The position numbers and the translations under genes were made by a program. A DNA stretch of 37,090 nt from Thermoguttaceae bacterium (GTDB lineage Bacteria; Planctomycetota; Planctomycetia; Pirellulales; Thermoguttaceae): positions 1 through 37,090 of the forward strand of contig JAGCAH010000086.1 of NCBI GenBank assembly GCA_017652805.1, given 5' to 3'. Below, piece by piece: positions 25,213 to 32,945 of this stretch. Positions within the stretch are counted from its first letter, which is position 1. Every line of letters starts with the position of its first letter. The notes beneath the pieces are model-generated. The model did no database searches. It worked only from the letters and a program-made list of their open reading frames with translations, and was not told the DNA's origin.

Positions 25213-26292
25213 ATGAGCGATGCGAAAAAGAATACTCCCGACGATGAACAGCTCCGTCTGAAATACGGCGCCGCGCTTGAAAAGGCGGAAGGCGGAGATC
25301 CCGCCGCCCAGCTCGAAGTCGGTCGCCTTCTCTTTGAAGGGGTCGGCGTGAAACGGAACCGCGGCGAGGCGGCCGCGTGGTTCGAGAAGGGATTCCGAGC
25401 CTACCGAAAACTCGCCGAAACAGGGGACGCCGACGCCCTCTTCGCCCTGGCCGAATGCTACGACGACGGAACCGGCGTCTTTCGCGATGACGAAAAGGCG
25501 ACCGGGCTCTACCGCGCGGCCGCCGACGCCGGCCACACGGGCGCCGCGTATCGGCTCGGAACGCGCCTGGCGCTCGGACTCGGTGCGCCGCGCGATCCCG
25601 CCGCCTCGTTTTCGTGGTACAAGACCGGCGCCGAAAGAGGAGATGCCGATTCGTGCCGCGCGCTGGCACTCGCCCTTTCGCGCGGCGAGGGGTGCGAACC
25701 CGACCCGGCCGCGGCGTTTCGCTGGCATAAGAAGGCCGCCGACGGGGGAAGCGCGCTTTCGTGCCTCGACCTGGCTCGCGCCCTTCTGACCGGCGGCGGA
25801 ATCGACCGGGATATCCCCGGCGCGGTTTCGTATTTCACTCAGGCGTACGATCTCGGCGTCGTTTCCGCCGCCGCCGATCTGGGGCTTTTCTATTACAGCG
25901 CCAAGGGGAAAGACGCCGACGACGAGAAAGCCTCCCTCTGGCTCGCCCGCGCGGTTGACGCGGGAGAGACCGCCGCGTATCTCGCCAGCGCCGATCTCCT
26001 GCGGAACGGGCGGGGCGTCGCGCGGGACGTGAGGCGCGCCAACTATCTGGTTCACGAGGCGGCGCTCGACGGAAACGCCGAGGCGCAGTTCGAACTCGGG
26101 CGACTCTACTACGAGGGGATCGACATTCCCGCGGATCGCGAAAGGGGGATTCGATGGTGGAAAGAGTCGGCGTATAACGGATTTCCCCCCGCGCGGCGGC
26201 GGCTCGTCGAGCTGGGGTTTACCGAGGCGGACTGGACCGATCCGGACGAATTGTATGACGACGACAATCAGTTTTCTCTCGACGAGGATTAA
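25213..26292 (+). CDS. SEL1-like repeat protein
   Basis: A 359-residue protein made almost wholly of SEL1/TPR-like repeats of about 36 residues (for example AAQLEVGRLLFEGVGVKRN and AEAQFELGRLYYEGIDIP). Such repeats form a curved helical scaffold for protein binding. There is no signal peptide or membrane helix; the C-terminus is acidic (DELYDDDNQFSLDED). It starts 14 bases after the GspK-like gene and ends four bases before the next gene, so it sits inside an operon. A specific role cannot be read from the sequence. Confidence 0.88.
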   Translation: MSDAKKNTPDDEQLRLKYGAALEKAEGGDPAAQLEVGRLLFEGVGVKRNRGEAAAWFEKGFRAYRKLAETGDADALFALAECYDDGTGVFRDDEKATGLYRAAADAGHTGAAYRLGTRLALGLGAPRDPAASFSWYKTGAERGDADSCRALALALSRGEGCEPDPAAAFRWHKKAADGGSALSCLDLARALLTGGGIDRDIPGAVSYFTQAYDLGVVSAAADLGLFYYSAKGKDADDEKASLWLARAVDAGETAAYLASADLLRNGRGVARDVRRANYLVHEAALDGNAEAQFELGRLYYEGIDIPADRERGIRWWKESAYNGFPPARRRLVELGFTEADWTDPDELYDDDNQFSLDED

Positions 26293-26296
26293 AACG

Positions 26297-28282
26297 GTGC
26301 GTTATTTTCAACTTTCGATCGTTCCGGCGGCGCTTCTTTTCGCTCTCCTCTGTCTCATCGGCGCAGCGGGCGCCGACGAGCCCCTCTCCCTCTGCGACAT
26401 CACGGTCGACCGCGCAGGGAAGACGCTTTACATTCTCGAAAGCGGGCCGCGCCGTCTGGCGGCGGCCGACGCCGAAGGGAACGCGCCGGTTTTACGCGTG
26501 AACCTTCCGTTTACGCCGGTCAGGATGCGCTTCCTTCCGGGGGAGGAATTCCTTGCCGTCGTCGGCGGTCTGCCGACCGGAAAGGTTGCGCTCGTTCGAG
26601 TGAAAGACACGCTCGGCGCCGATCTCCCCCCGACGGTCGAAAAGGTCTTTGACGCCGGACATTCCCCCTCGGACGTTGCGGCATACCGAGAGGGGGATTG
26701 TCTCCTCCTCTACGTGGCCGACCGGTTCGCCGGACTCGTTCGCGAGCTGGACGGAACGACAGGAGAAGTCCTCCGCGCCTTCGACGTCGGACGGGAGCCG
26801 ACCGCGCTTCGCGTCACCCCCGACGGCCGATACCTGGCGGTCGGCGGCCTCCTGCCGGAAGACCCCGCCGACGTGGCACAGACCTCGTCCCGCGTGCGGA
26901 TTATCGATCGGACGACCGGCGAGGTGACCCCGGTCTCTCTTGAAAACGGAATCAGCAACCTCTACGACCTGGAACTCTCCCCCGACGGCCGCCTGGCGAT
27001 CGTGACCGCCACACGCGGGAACTACCGCACGATCACCAGCCAGGTCGAAGGGGGCTGGATCGTCGACAACGTCATCGTCGTGGTCGATATCGAACGGAAG
27101 AAGTACATCGAGACGTTCGCGCTCGACAACCAGTACCGCGGCGCGCCGAATCCCTGGGAGATCCGTCTGGGAAGCGACGGCGCGTTCCTGGCGGTCGGGA
27201 TCTCCGGCAGCGGCGAGGTCGAATTGATTTCGGTTCCCCGTCTCTACGAGATGATCAACTACCGTCTCCCGGAAGAGATTCAGCGAACGGCGACCCCTTC
27301 CGAACACCTCCTTCCGTTTAAGACGCGCTTTACGTTCGGATTGGCGGGGACGCGGTCGGTCGCGATGCACGGCGCCACCGTCTGGACCGCGTCGTATTTC
27401 GACGACGCGGTCGGGCGGGCGGAAATCCGAATCGACTCCGCGAAACTGACCGGTGAAGACGGCGACCGCGGGTATCCCCGCAAACCGAAAGCGGTCGGCG
27501 GCGACGACACGCCCCCCGCCCCCGGCGCTCCCCTGCGCTGGATCGAACTGGAGAGTGCCTCCCCCGCCGAAGGGATTACAGTGGAGCGCGCGCTGACCCG
27601 TCTGGCTCCCGCGCCGGTCGAGACCGCCGTCCGGCGCGGCGAGCGTCTTTTCTACAACGCGCTGATCTGCCGCGAGCATTGGCAGAGTTGTATCACATGC
27701 CATCCCGACGCGCGCGCCGACGCGCTGAGCTGGGACCTGATGAACGACGGAACGAATAATCCGAAGAACACAAAGAGCCTCCTCTTTTCACACGAAACGC
27801 CCCCTTCAATGATCACCGGCGTCCGCCCCGACGCCGAGACCGCTGTCCGCGCCGGAGTGATCCACATCCTCTTCAGCCATATTCCCGAAGAGGACTATTG
27901 CGCAATGGACGAGTATCTCAAATCGCTCCGTCCCGTGCCGAGTCCGCGCCTGACCGGCGGCGGACTGAGCGAGTCGGCCGACCGGGGCCGGCGTCTTTTT
28001 GAGAGTTCACGCACCGGGTGCGCCGACTGCCACAACGGCGAGTATTTCACCGATATGCTCCTTCACGTCTCGACGAGTCAGGACCCGTTCGAGCCGCGCC
28101 GCGAGTTCGACACTCCCACCCTGCGCGAGGTCTGGCGAACCGCCCCTTATCTGAGCACCGGACACTGGCTCACGCTCCGCGAGACGCTCAAAGAGGGGGG
28201 GCACGGGAACGGAGACGGACGGCTCGACCGGCTGACCGACGAGGAATTCGACGACCTAATCGAATACGTTCTTTCCCTTTAG
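26297..28282 (+). CDS. Exported beta-propeller/dihaem cytochrome c protein (MauG/peroxidase-like C-terminus)
   Basis: A 661-residue periplasmic protein. The N-terminal signal peptide ends near GAAGA-DEP (about residue 27). Residues about 30-330 form a YVTN/surface-type beta-propeller (repeats such as LRVTPDGRYLAVGG and LELSPDGRLAIVTAT). The C-terminal part carries two haem-c motifs, CITCH (465-469) and CADCH (575-579), with the spacing and text (PPSMITGVRPD, LREVWRTAPYLSTG) of dihaem peroxidase-like proteins. I chose the GTG at 26297, eight bases after GAGGA. An ATG at 26255 would overlap the SEL1 gene and misplace the signal peptide. Likely role: periplasmic electron transfer or peroxide reduction; inference. 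Confidence 0.85.
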   Translation: MRYFQLSIVPAALLFALLCLIGAAGADEPLSLCDITVDRAGKTLYILESGPRRLAAADAEGNAPVLRVNLPFTPVRMRFLPGEEFLAVVGGLPTGKVALVRVKDTLGADLPPTVEKVFDAGHSPSDVAAYREGDCLLLYVADRFAGLVRELDGTTGEVLRAFDVGREPTALRVTPDGRYLAVGGLLPEDPADVAQTSSRVRIIDRTTGEVTPVSLENGISNLYDLELSPDGRLAIVTATRGNYRTITSQVEGGWIVDNVIVVVDIERKKYIETFALDNQYRGAPNPWEIRLGSDGAFLAVGISGSGEVELISVPRLYEMINYRLPEEIQRTATPSEHLLPFKTRFTFGLAGTRSVAMHGATVWTASYFDDAVGRAEIRIDSAKLTGEDGDRGYPRKPKAVGGDDTPPAPGAPLRWIELESASPAEGITVERALTRLAPAPVETAVRRGERLFYNALICREHWQSCITCHPDARADALSWDLMNDGTNNPKNTKSLLFSHETPPSMITGVRPDAETAVRAGVIHILFSHIPEEDYCAMDEYLKSLRPVPSPRLTGGGLSESADRGRRLFESSRTGCADCHNGEYFTDMLLHVSTSQDPFEPRREFDTPTLREVWRTAPYLSTGHWLTLRETLKEGGHGNGDGRLDRLTDEEFDDLIEYVLSL

Positions 28283-28306
28283 ATTCTCCGGCGGCTCGGG
28301 TATAAT
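28278..28306 (+). promoter_or_regulatory. Promoter for the flavoprotein cluster
   Basis: TTTAGA (28278-28283), 17 bases, perfect TATAAT (28301-28306). The -35 lies over the stop codon region of the cytochrome gene. A 5-bp repeat, CCGGC/GCCGG, flanks the -10. Confidence 0.5.
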
Positions 28307-28353
28307 GCCGGTGGGAAAAAGATGTTGAAAGAAGCGATAAGGAGAACCGTTTT

Positions 28354-28883
28354 GTGACGAAGAACCTGATCATCTACTATTCCCGCAAGGGGACAAACTA
28401 TGTGAGCGGATCGATTCAGAACCTGTCGAAGGGGAACACCGAAACTTGCGCCGAACTGATTCAAAAGACAGTTGGCGGTGACCTTTTCGAGGTCGAGACG
28501 CTCAAGTCGTATTCCGACGATTACGAAACCTGCACGCGGGAGGCAAAAGCCGAAAAGGCCGCCGACGCGCGCCCGGAACTGAAAGCACGGCTCAACGACG
28601 TCGCCGCGTATGACAACATCTTCGTCTGCGGTCCCTGCTGGTGGGGCACCTACCCTATCCAATCTTTTCGCTCCTGGAAAAGATCGATTTCACGGGGAAG
28701 CGCGTCTATGGTCTCATGACGCATGAGGGGAGCGGTTTGGGGAGAAGTCAGAGCGACCTGGCCCGTTTCTGTCCCGGCGCCGAGATCGGAAAGGGGATCG
28801 CCGTTTTCGGTTCGGAAGTTCTGCGCGCTCCCGAGTCGGTTGAAACCAAAATCAAAACCTGGCTTGCCGGGTTGAAGCTATAA
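28354..28883 (+). pseudogene. Flavodoxin, interrupted by a one-base deletion
   Basis: Cytoplasmic flavodoxin-fold protein (FMN electron carrier). The GTG at 28354 follows AAGGAGA. The first part, LIIYYSRKGTNYVSG...KGNTE...DLFEVE...CGPCWWGTYP, is a standard flavodoxin core. After CCT ATC near 28658 the frame shifts and ends at 28719. The +1 frame picks up at once with PIFSLLEKIDFTGKRVYGLMTHEGSGLG and runs to 28883. A single inserted base (restoring PMPIF-like text) would give one intact protein of about 176 residues. Either the gene is inactivated or the base is a sequencing error. The rest of the coding sequence shows no decay, which favours an error or a very recent event. It is paralogous to the next two genes. 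Confidence 0.85.
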
Positions 28884-28884
28884 T
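28879..28884 (+). promoter_or_regulatory. Possible -10 for the lipoprotein flavodoxin
   Basis: Perfect TATAAT across the stop codon of the preceding gene; no acceptable -35 at 16-18 bases. A small CCCGC/GCGGG hairpin follows. Weak evidence for a separate promoter. Confidence 0.25.
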
Positions 28885-28928
28885 TTATCTTTCCCGCCTT
28901 TCGCGCGGGATCGGAAAGGAAGTGACCT

Positions 28929-29798
28929 ATGACACGTTTTTCACTGACACGCGCGGCGGTTCTCTGTTTCGCGTTTCTTTTAGGACTGAGTCTTGCCACC
29001 GGATGCCGAAACTCGCAAAAACCGTCGGCCGCGGGGACGGAGAACAAACCCGCCGCCGAAACGCCCGCCGGGAGTACGCCGTCGGTTTCCGGACCGGCGC
29101 TGATCGTTTTCTTTTCCCGGGCGGGGGAACAGAGCGGCGTCGGAGTGGTCGAAAAGGGGAACACCGCGATCATGGCCGAAATTCTCGCGGTAAAGACCGG
29201 AGCGGATCTCTTTGAGGTCGTTCCGAAAGAGGATCACTATCCGACGGACAGCTTCAACAAGCTGACCGATGTCGGGAAACAGGAACAGACCGAAAAGGCG
29301 CGTCCCGAATATGTCGAGCCTGCTCCCGACCTGTCGAAATACAAAACCGTCTTTTTCGGTTCTCCGGTCTGGTGGGGTGACTGGCCGATGATCATGTACA
29401 CATTCTTCGAAAAGAACGCCAATGCCCTCGCCGGAAAGACGCTCGTCCCCTTCACCACGCACGAAGGTTCGGGACTTTCCGGATTCGATCAGAAGCTGGC
29501 CGCGGTCTGTCCGGGAGCGACAGTCGTCAAGGGACTGGCGGTAACCGGAACGGAGTGCCAGAAGAATCAGGAAAACGTCCGCCTTAAGATCGACGGGTGG
29601 CTCGCCGACCTCGGGGTTCGGGAAAGCCTGGCTCCCGCCAAGGCGCCGGAGGTCGGTGCGGCCGCCGCGTCAACCTCCGGAGAAACCGCCGCCGAGACCG
29701 CTGCATCCGATAGTACGGAGTATTCCTTCGGCGACGACGACGATGACGACGATGCCCATGATGACGACGCCGACGACGACACGGACGATGACGACTGA
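28929..29798 (+). CDS. Exported lipoprotein flavodoxin with a poly-aspartate tail
   Basis: A 289-residue predicted lipoprotein. The signal peptide ends in the lipobox LATGC (Cys26); it is Sec-type, not twin-arginine. A Ser/Pro/Ala linker precedes the flavodoxin domain (about 50-215): ALIVFFSRAGEQ, KTGADLFEVVP, VFFGSPVWWGDWP and TLVPFTTHEGSGLSG match flavodoxins, including the two neighbours. The end is unusual: an Ala/Thr/Glu linker, then a tail of 17 Asp in the last 21 residues (269-289). Flavodoxins normally work in the cytoplasm, so an exported one would need FMN outside. The tail could bind metal ions or mineral surfaces; that is speculation. The ribosome site AAGGAAGTG precedes the ATG. 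Confidence 0.87.
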   Translation: MTRFSLTRAAVLCFAFLLGLSLATGCRNSQKPSAAGTENKPAAETPAGSTPSVSGPALIVFFSRAGEQSGVGVVEKGNTAIMAEILAVKTGADLFEVVPKEDHYPTDSFNKLTDVGKQEQTEKARPEYVEPAPDLSKYKTVFFGSPVWWGDWPMIMYTFFEKNANALAGKTLVPFTTHEGSGLSGFDQKLAAVCPGATVVKGLAVTGTECQKNQENVRLKIDGWLADLGVRESLAPAKAPEVGAAAASTSGETAAETAASDSTEYSFGDDDDDDDAHDDDADDDTDDDD

Positions 29799-29885
29799 GG
29801 GGACGGCGCGGAATTAAAGGCGTCGGACGGTCTGAAATCCGAAAAGGAATCGAAAAGTCCCGTACGGAAAGAGGAACCGCGGCGG

Positions 29886-29914
29886 TTGTTTTTCGCCGCG
29901 GTTCCCCTTATAAT
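29886..29914 (+). promoter_or_regulatory. Promoter of the third flavodoxin, with its -35 inside a 12-bp palindrome loop
   Basis: TTGTTT (29886-29891), 17 bases, perfect TATAAT (29909-29914). GGAACCGCGGCG (29873-29884) and CGCCGCGGTTCC (29894-29905) are perfect complements around it. There is no T run after the right arm, so I read it as an operator or promoter hairpin rather than a terminator. The layout matches 17701-17744. Confidence 0.6.
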
Positions 29915-30009
29915 GAGGCGATCAGCGGCCGCCCCGGTTCCTTCCGGGATCGAAGGGCGGACTTTAACACTGTCGAATCGGAAAAACAACTTTTAAGGAG
30001 CAGTTCAGA

Positions 30010-30486
30010 ATGACTAAAGCTTTGGTGGCGTATTTCAGCGCGAGCGGAGTGACGGCGGCGGTGGCCAAACGGCTGGCCGAGTCGATTGAGTCGGATCTTT
30101 TCGAGATCAAGCCGGAGACCCCCTATACGAACGCCGACTTAAACTGGATGAATAGATCAAGCCGCAGTTCGGTCGAAATGGCCGACCGCGCCTCGCGTCC
30201 GGCGATCGCTACGAAGGTAAACGATATGGCCTCCTACAATGTCGTCTTTATCGGATTCCCCGTCTGGTGGTATCGCGAACCGTCGATCATCGACACCTTC
30301 GTCGAAGCGTACGACTTCGCCGGAAAGACGATTGTACCGTTCGCGACCAGCGGCGGTTCGGGACTCGGCGACACGTCGAAGAACCTAAAAGAACTTGCCC
30401 CCGGCGCCGACGTCCCCGAAGGAAAACGCTTCTCGGGAAGCATTTCGGGAAACGATCTGGGCGCCTGGGCGGCGAAGTGGCTCTGA
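30010..30486 (+). CDS. Flavodoxin family protein
   Basis: A 158-residue cytoplasmic flavodoxin. VAYFSASGVTAAVAKRLAE (near the N-terminus) is the phosphate-binding loop, although the usual SxTGNT is altered to SASGVT. FIGFPVWWYREP is the second FMN loop and FATSGGSGLGD the third. It carries no signal peptide. AAGGAG lies nine bases before the ATG. It is related to the two upstream flavodoxins but more distant, and it has its own promoter. Likely an electron carrier or NAD(P)H:quinone/FMN reductase; the partner is unknown. Confidence 0.88.
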   Translation: MTKALVAYFSASGVTAAVAKRLAESIESDLFEIKPETPYTNADLNWMNRSSRSSVEMADRASRPAIATKVNDMASYNVVFIGFPVWWYREPSIIDTFVEAYDFAGKTIVPFATSGGSGLGDTSKNLKELAPGADVPEGKRFSGSISGNDLGAWAAKWL

Positions 30487-30570
30487 GTTCGTTTTTCGTT
30501 CGTGCCGTCGGAGGAGGCAGACGGCGGCACGCCTAAAATCACTCCATTTATCCCTGAACAGAAAAAGCCG

Positions 30571-31206
30571 ATGCAAGTCCTCCTCGTAAACGGAAGCCCC
30601 CATCAGAACGGATGTACCGCCGCCGCGCTTTCCGAAATCGCCTCGTCTCTTCAGAACGAAGGCGTGGCGTCGGACTTCTTCTGGATCGGAACCAAGCCGA
30701 TCGGCGGATGTGTCGGTTGCTATCAGTGCCGGACGAAACAGCGGTGCGTTTTCGACGATAAGGTGAATGAGTTCGTGGAACTCGCCGCCCGCCACGATGG
30801 GTTTATCTTCGGTTCTCCGGTCTACTTCGCCGGAATGAACGGCTCGATGATGAGTTTCCTGGACCGAGTTTTCTGTTCGGCGATGACGCTCGACCCGCAT
30901 CCGTTCCGATTCAAGCCCGCCGCGTCGATTGTCTCGGCACGGCGCGCCGGAACGACGTCGGCGCTCGATCAGATGAACAAGTATCTTCTCTATCAGCAGA
31001 TGCCGGTGGTCCCTTCCCACTACTGGGCAATGGTGCACGGCAATTCGCCCGAAGAGGTTCGACTCGACGCCGAAGGGCTCCAGATTATGCGCGTTCTCGG
31101 CCGGAATATGGCGTGGCTTCTGAAACTGAAAGAGGCGGGCGCGAAGGCGGGAGTTCCCCTGCCGCGCCAGGATGAAATCCGTAAGTGGACGAATTTCATC
31201 CGCTGA
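30571..31206 (+). CDS. Iron-sulfur flavoprotein/NADPH-dependent FMN reductase family protein
   Basis: A 211-residue flavodoxin-fold protein starting MQVLLVNGSPHQNG, the family's FMN loop. The compact cysteine motif CxxCxxCxxxxxC in GGCVGCYQCRTKQRCVF matches the CX2CX2CX4-7C pattern of iron-sulfur flavoproteins, which bind a 4Fe-4S cluster. FGSPVYFAGMNGSMMSFLDR is the second FMN loop. I chose the ATG at 30571 because the fold begins there; a GTG at 30502 would add 23 unrelated residues. The 84-base gap after the third flavodoxin holds a bulged hairpin (30501-30531) and no clear promoter, so it is probably co-transcribed. It could pass electrons between flavodoxin and another protein. Confidence 0.87.
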   Translation: MQVLLVNGSPHQNGCTAAALSEIASSLQNEGVASDFFWIGTKPIGGCVGCYQCRTKQRCVFDDKVNEFVELAARHDGFIFGSPVYFAGMNGSMMSFLDRVFCSAMTLDPHPFRFKPAASIVSARRAGTTSALDQMNKYLLYQQMPVVPSHYWAMVHGNSPEEVRLDAEGLQIMRVLGRNMAWLLKLKEAGAKAGVPLPRQDEIRKWTNFIR

Positions 31207-31381
31207 GCCCGAGGCCGCGTCGGACGGTTTCTCCGGTCGTCATTTCGGCGGGGCCGACGCGTCGGGGGCGGCCTAGTCGCGGGTGGCCTCTTTCCTTCTC
31301 GTTCTCTTTTGCCCGTCCGATTTTCCCTCTTTTCGGCGCGCGCGGGCGTCTTGTACCAAGGGGGTAAAAAGCGATTGACGC

Positions 31382-31410
31382 TTGCAGAGGCGCTCTGTTT
31401 ACGCTATATT
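31382..31410 (+). promoter_or_regulatory. Promoter for the nucleotidyltransferase gene
   Basis: TTGCAG (31382-31387), 17 bases, TATATT (31405-31410). A short palindrome, CAGAG-GCG-CTCTG (31385-31397), overlaps the -35. The rest of the 264-base gap shows no gene. Confidence 0.45.
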
Positions 31411-31470
31411 ATACGGTTGTCCGCTGGCGGATTCGCGGCGGTTTTCTGTTCTCCGAAAGAAGAAAGGCGT

Positions 31471-32922
31471 ATGATTCCCGAGATCTTTACTCCCACCATC
31501 CTAAGGATCATCTCCCTTCTCGAAGAGGGGGGCGCGACCGACGTTCTGGCGGTCGGCGGGGTTGTGCGCGACTATCTCCTGGGTCAAAGGAAGGACGGGG
31601 AGAAACTCCCCGAACGGGATGTCGACCTGGAAGTTTACGGCCTTTCTTACGCTCGGATTGCCGAAATTCTCCGCCCTCACTTCCGGGTCGGCCTGGTCGG
31701 TCAGGCGTTCGGCGTTCTCAAGGCGAGCGGCCGCGACTCCGGCAGACGGTTCGAAATCGACATCTCTCTCCCCCGACGCGAGTCGAAGAACGGGGTTGGG
31801 CATAAAGGGTTCGATATCAACGCCGAACCGGAACTCGGTTACGACGAGGCGTTCGCTCGGCGTGATTTCACCGTCAACGCAATCGGAATGCGCCGGGACG
31901 GCACCCTGATCGACCCCTATCACGGAGAGGCCGACCTGGAAAAGAAAATCCTTCGCGCGCCAAGCGCGCGGTTCAAGGATGACCCCTTGCGCGTCCTACG
32001 CGGAATGCAGTTCGCCGCGCGGTTCGGCTTTACGATGGACGACGTCACAATCGGGTATTGTCGGGAGGTCTTGGATGAGTTCCCGACCCTCTCGAAGGAG
32101 CGGGTCTACGACGAGTGGCGCAAGTGGGCGCTTCGGGGAAAGTTTCCCTCGATGGGACTCGATATTCTGGAAAAAACGGGGTGGGTCGGCGCGTTCCCCG
32201 AGTTGGCCGCGTTGATCGGCACCCCTCAGAACCCGAAATGGCATCCCGAAGGGGACGTCTGGAAACACACCTCCCTGGTCTGCAACGAGGCGCGCGGGGC
32301 GGTCGAAAAGGGGATCGACGACGGAAAGCCGTTCTCGGAGACCGAACAGACCGTCTTAATGTTCGCCGCGCTGACCCACGATTTCGGCAAGCCGCTTACC
32401 ACGCGCCGCGACGCCGAAGGGGTGATCCGCTCGCACGGACACGCCGAACAGGGGGTCGAGCCGACGCGCAGATTCCTCGAGTCGATAAAAGCGCCGAACC
32501 TGGTGGTCGATATGGTCCTCCCTCTGGTTCGGGAACACATGGTTGTGATACACCACATGCTGGGCGCGCCGACCCCGCGGGCGGTACGCCGCCTGGCGTG
32601 CAAGCTGGAACCGGCGACGCTCCGTCTCTGGGTGGCGCTCTGTCAGAGCGACGCGCTCGGCTGTTTCCCGCCGGCGGCGGAAGTGCGGAATATCCGTTTC
32701 CGCGCCGACGACTGGCTCCGAACCGCTCAGGAGGCGAACGTCGTCGACGAAAAGCCGGTCCGGCTTGTTCTCGGGCGCGACCTGATCCCCCTCGGCGTTC
32801 GACCGGGACCGGAAATGGGGCGTATCCTCCTTGCGGCGTATAACGCGCAGATCGACGGCGCGTTCTCGACGGCCGACGAGGGAATCGCGTGGCTCAAATC
32901 GCACGGATGGCTGAAACAGTAA
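31471..32922 (+). CDS. CCA-adding enzyme/poly(A) polymerase family nucleotidyltransferase with HD domain
   Basis: A 483-residue class II nucleotidyltransferase. The N-terminal head has VGGVVRDYLLG (28-38), the metal-binding pair in RDVDLEVYG (Asp50, Asp52) and RRDFTVNAIG (130-139). The neck has DDPLRVLRGMQFAARFGF (170-187). A C-terminal HD domain follows (HPEGDVWKHTS, then LTHDFGKP and HGHAEQG), as in enzymes that also hydrolyse 2',3'-cyclic phosphate. It most likely repairs tRNA 3' CCA ends, though poly(A) polymerase activity cannot be excluded from sequence alone. I chose the ATG at 31471, after GAAAGG; a start at 31309 would add a non-homologous stretch covering the promoter. Confidence 0.88.
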   Translation: MIPEIFTPTILRIISLLEEGGATDVLAVGGVVRDYLLGQRKDGEKLPERDVDLEVYGLSYARIAEILRPHFRVGLVGQAFGVLKASGRDSGRRFEIDISLPRRESKNGVGHKGFDINAEPELGYDEAFARRDFTVNAIGMRRDGTLIDPYHGEADLEKKILRAPSARFKDDPLRVLRGMQFAARFGFTMDDVTIGYCREVLDEFPTLSKERVYDEWRKWALRGKFPSMGLDILEKTGWVGAFPELAALIGTPQNPKWHPEGDVWKHTSLVCNEARGAVEKGIDDGKPFSETEQTVLMFAALTHDFGKPLTTRRDAEGVIRSHGHAEQGVEPTRRFLESIKAPNLVVDMVLPLVREHMVVIHHMLGAPTPRAVRRLACKLEPATLRLWVALCQSDALGCFPPAAEVRNIRFRADDWLRTAQEANVVDEKPVRLVLGRDLIPLGVRPGPEMGRILLAAYNAQIDGAFSTADEGIAWLKSHGWLKQ

Positions 32923-32945
32923 TAACAGGGAGTCAGAAACGGACG

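Noticed and set aside
29873-29905. 12-bp inverted repeat as a terminator for the lipoprotein flavodoxin
   Set aside because: No T run follows the right arm, and a good promoter overlaps it; an operator reading fits better, though not proven.
30501-30531. Bulged 9-bp hairpin between the third flavodoxin and the iron-sulfur flavoprotein as a terminator
   Set aside because: No T run after it; could be a weak attenuator, but the evidence is thin.
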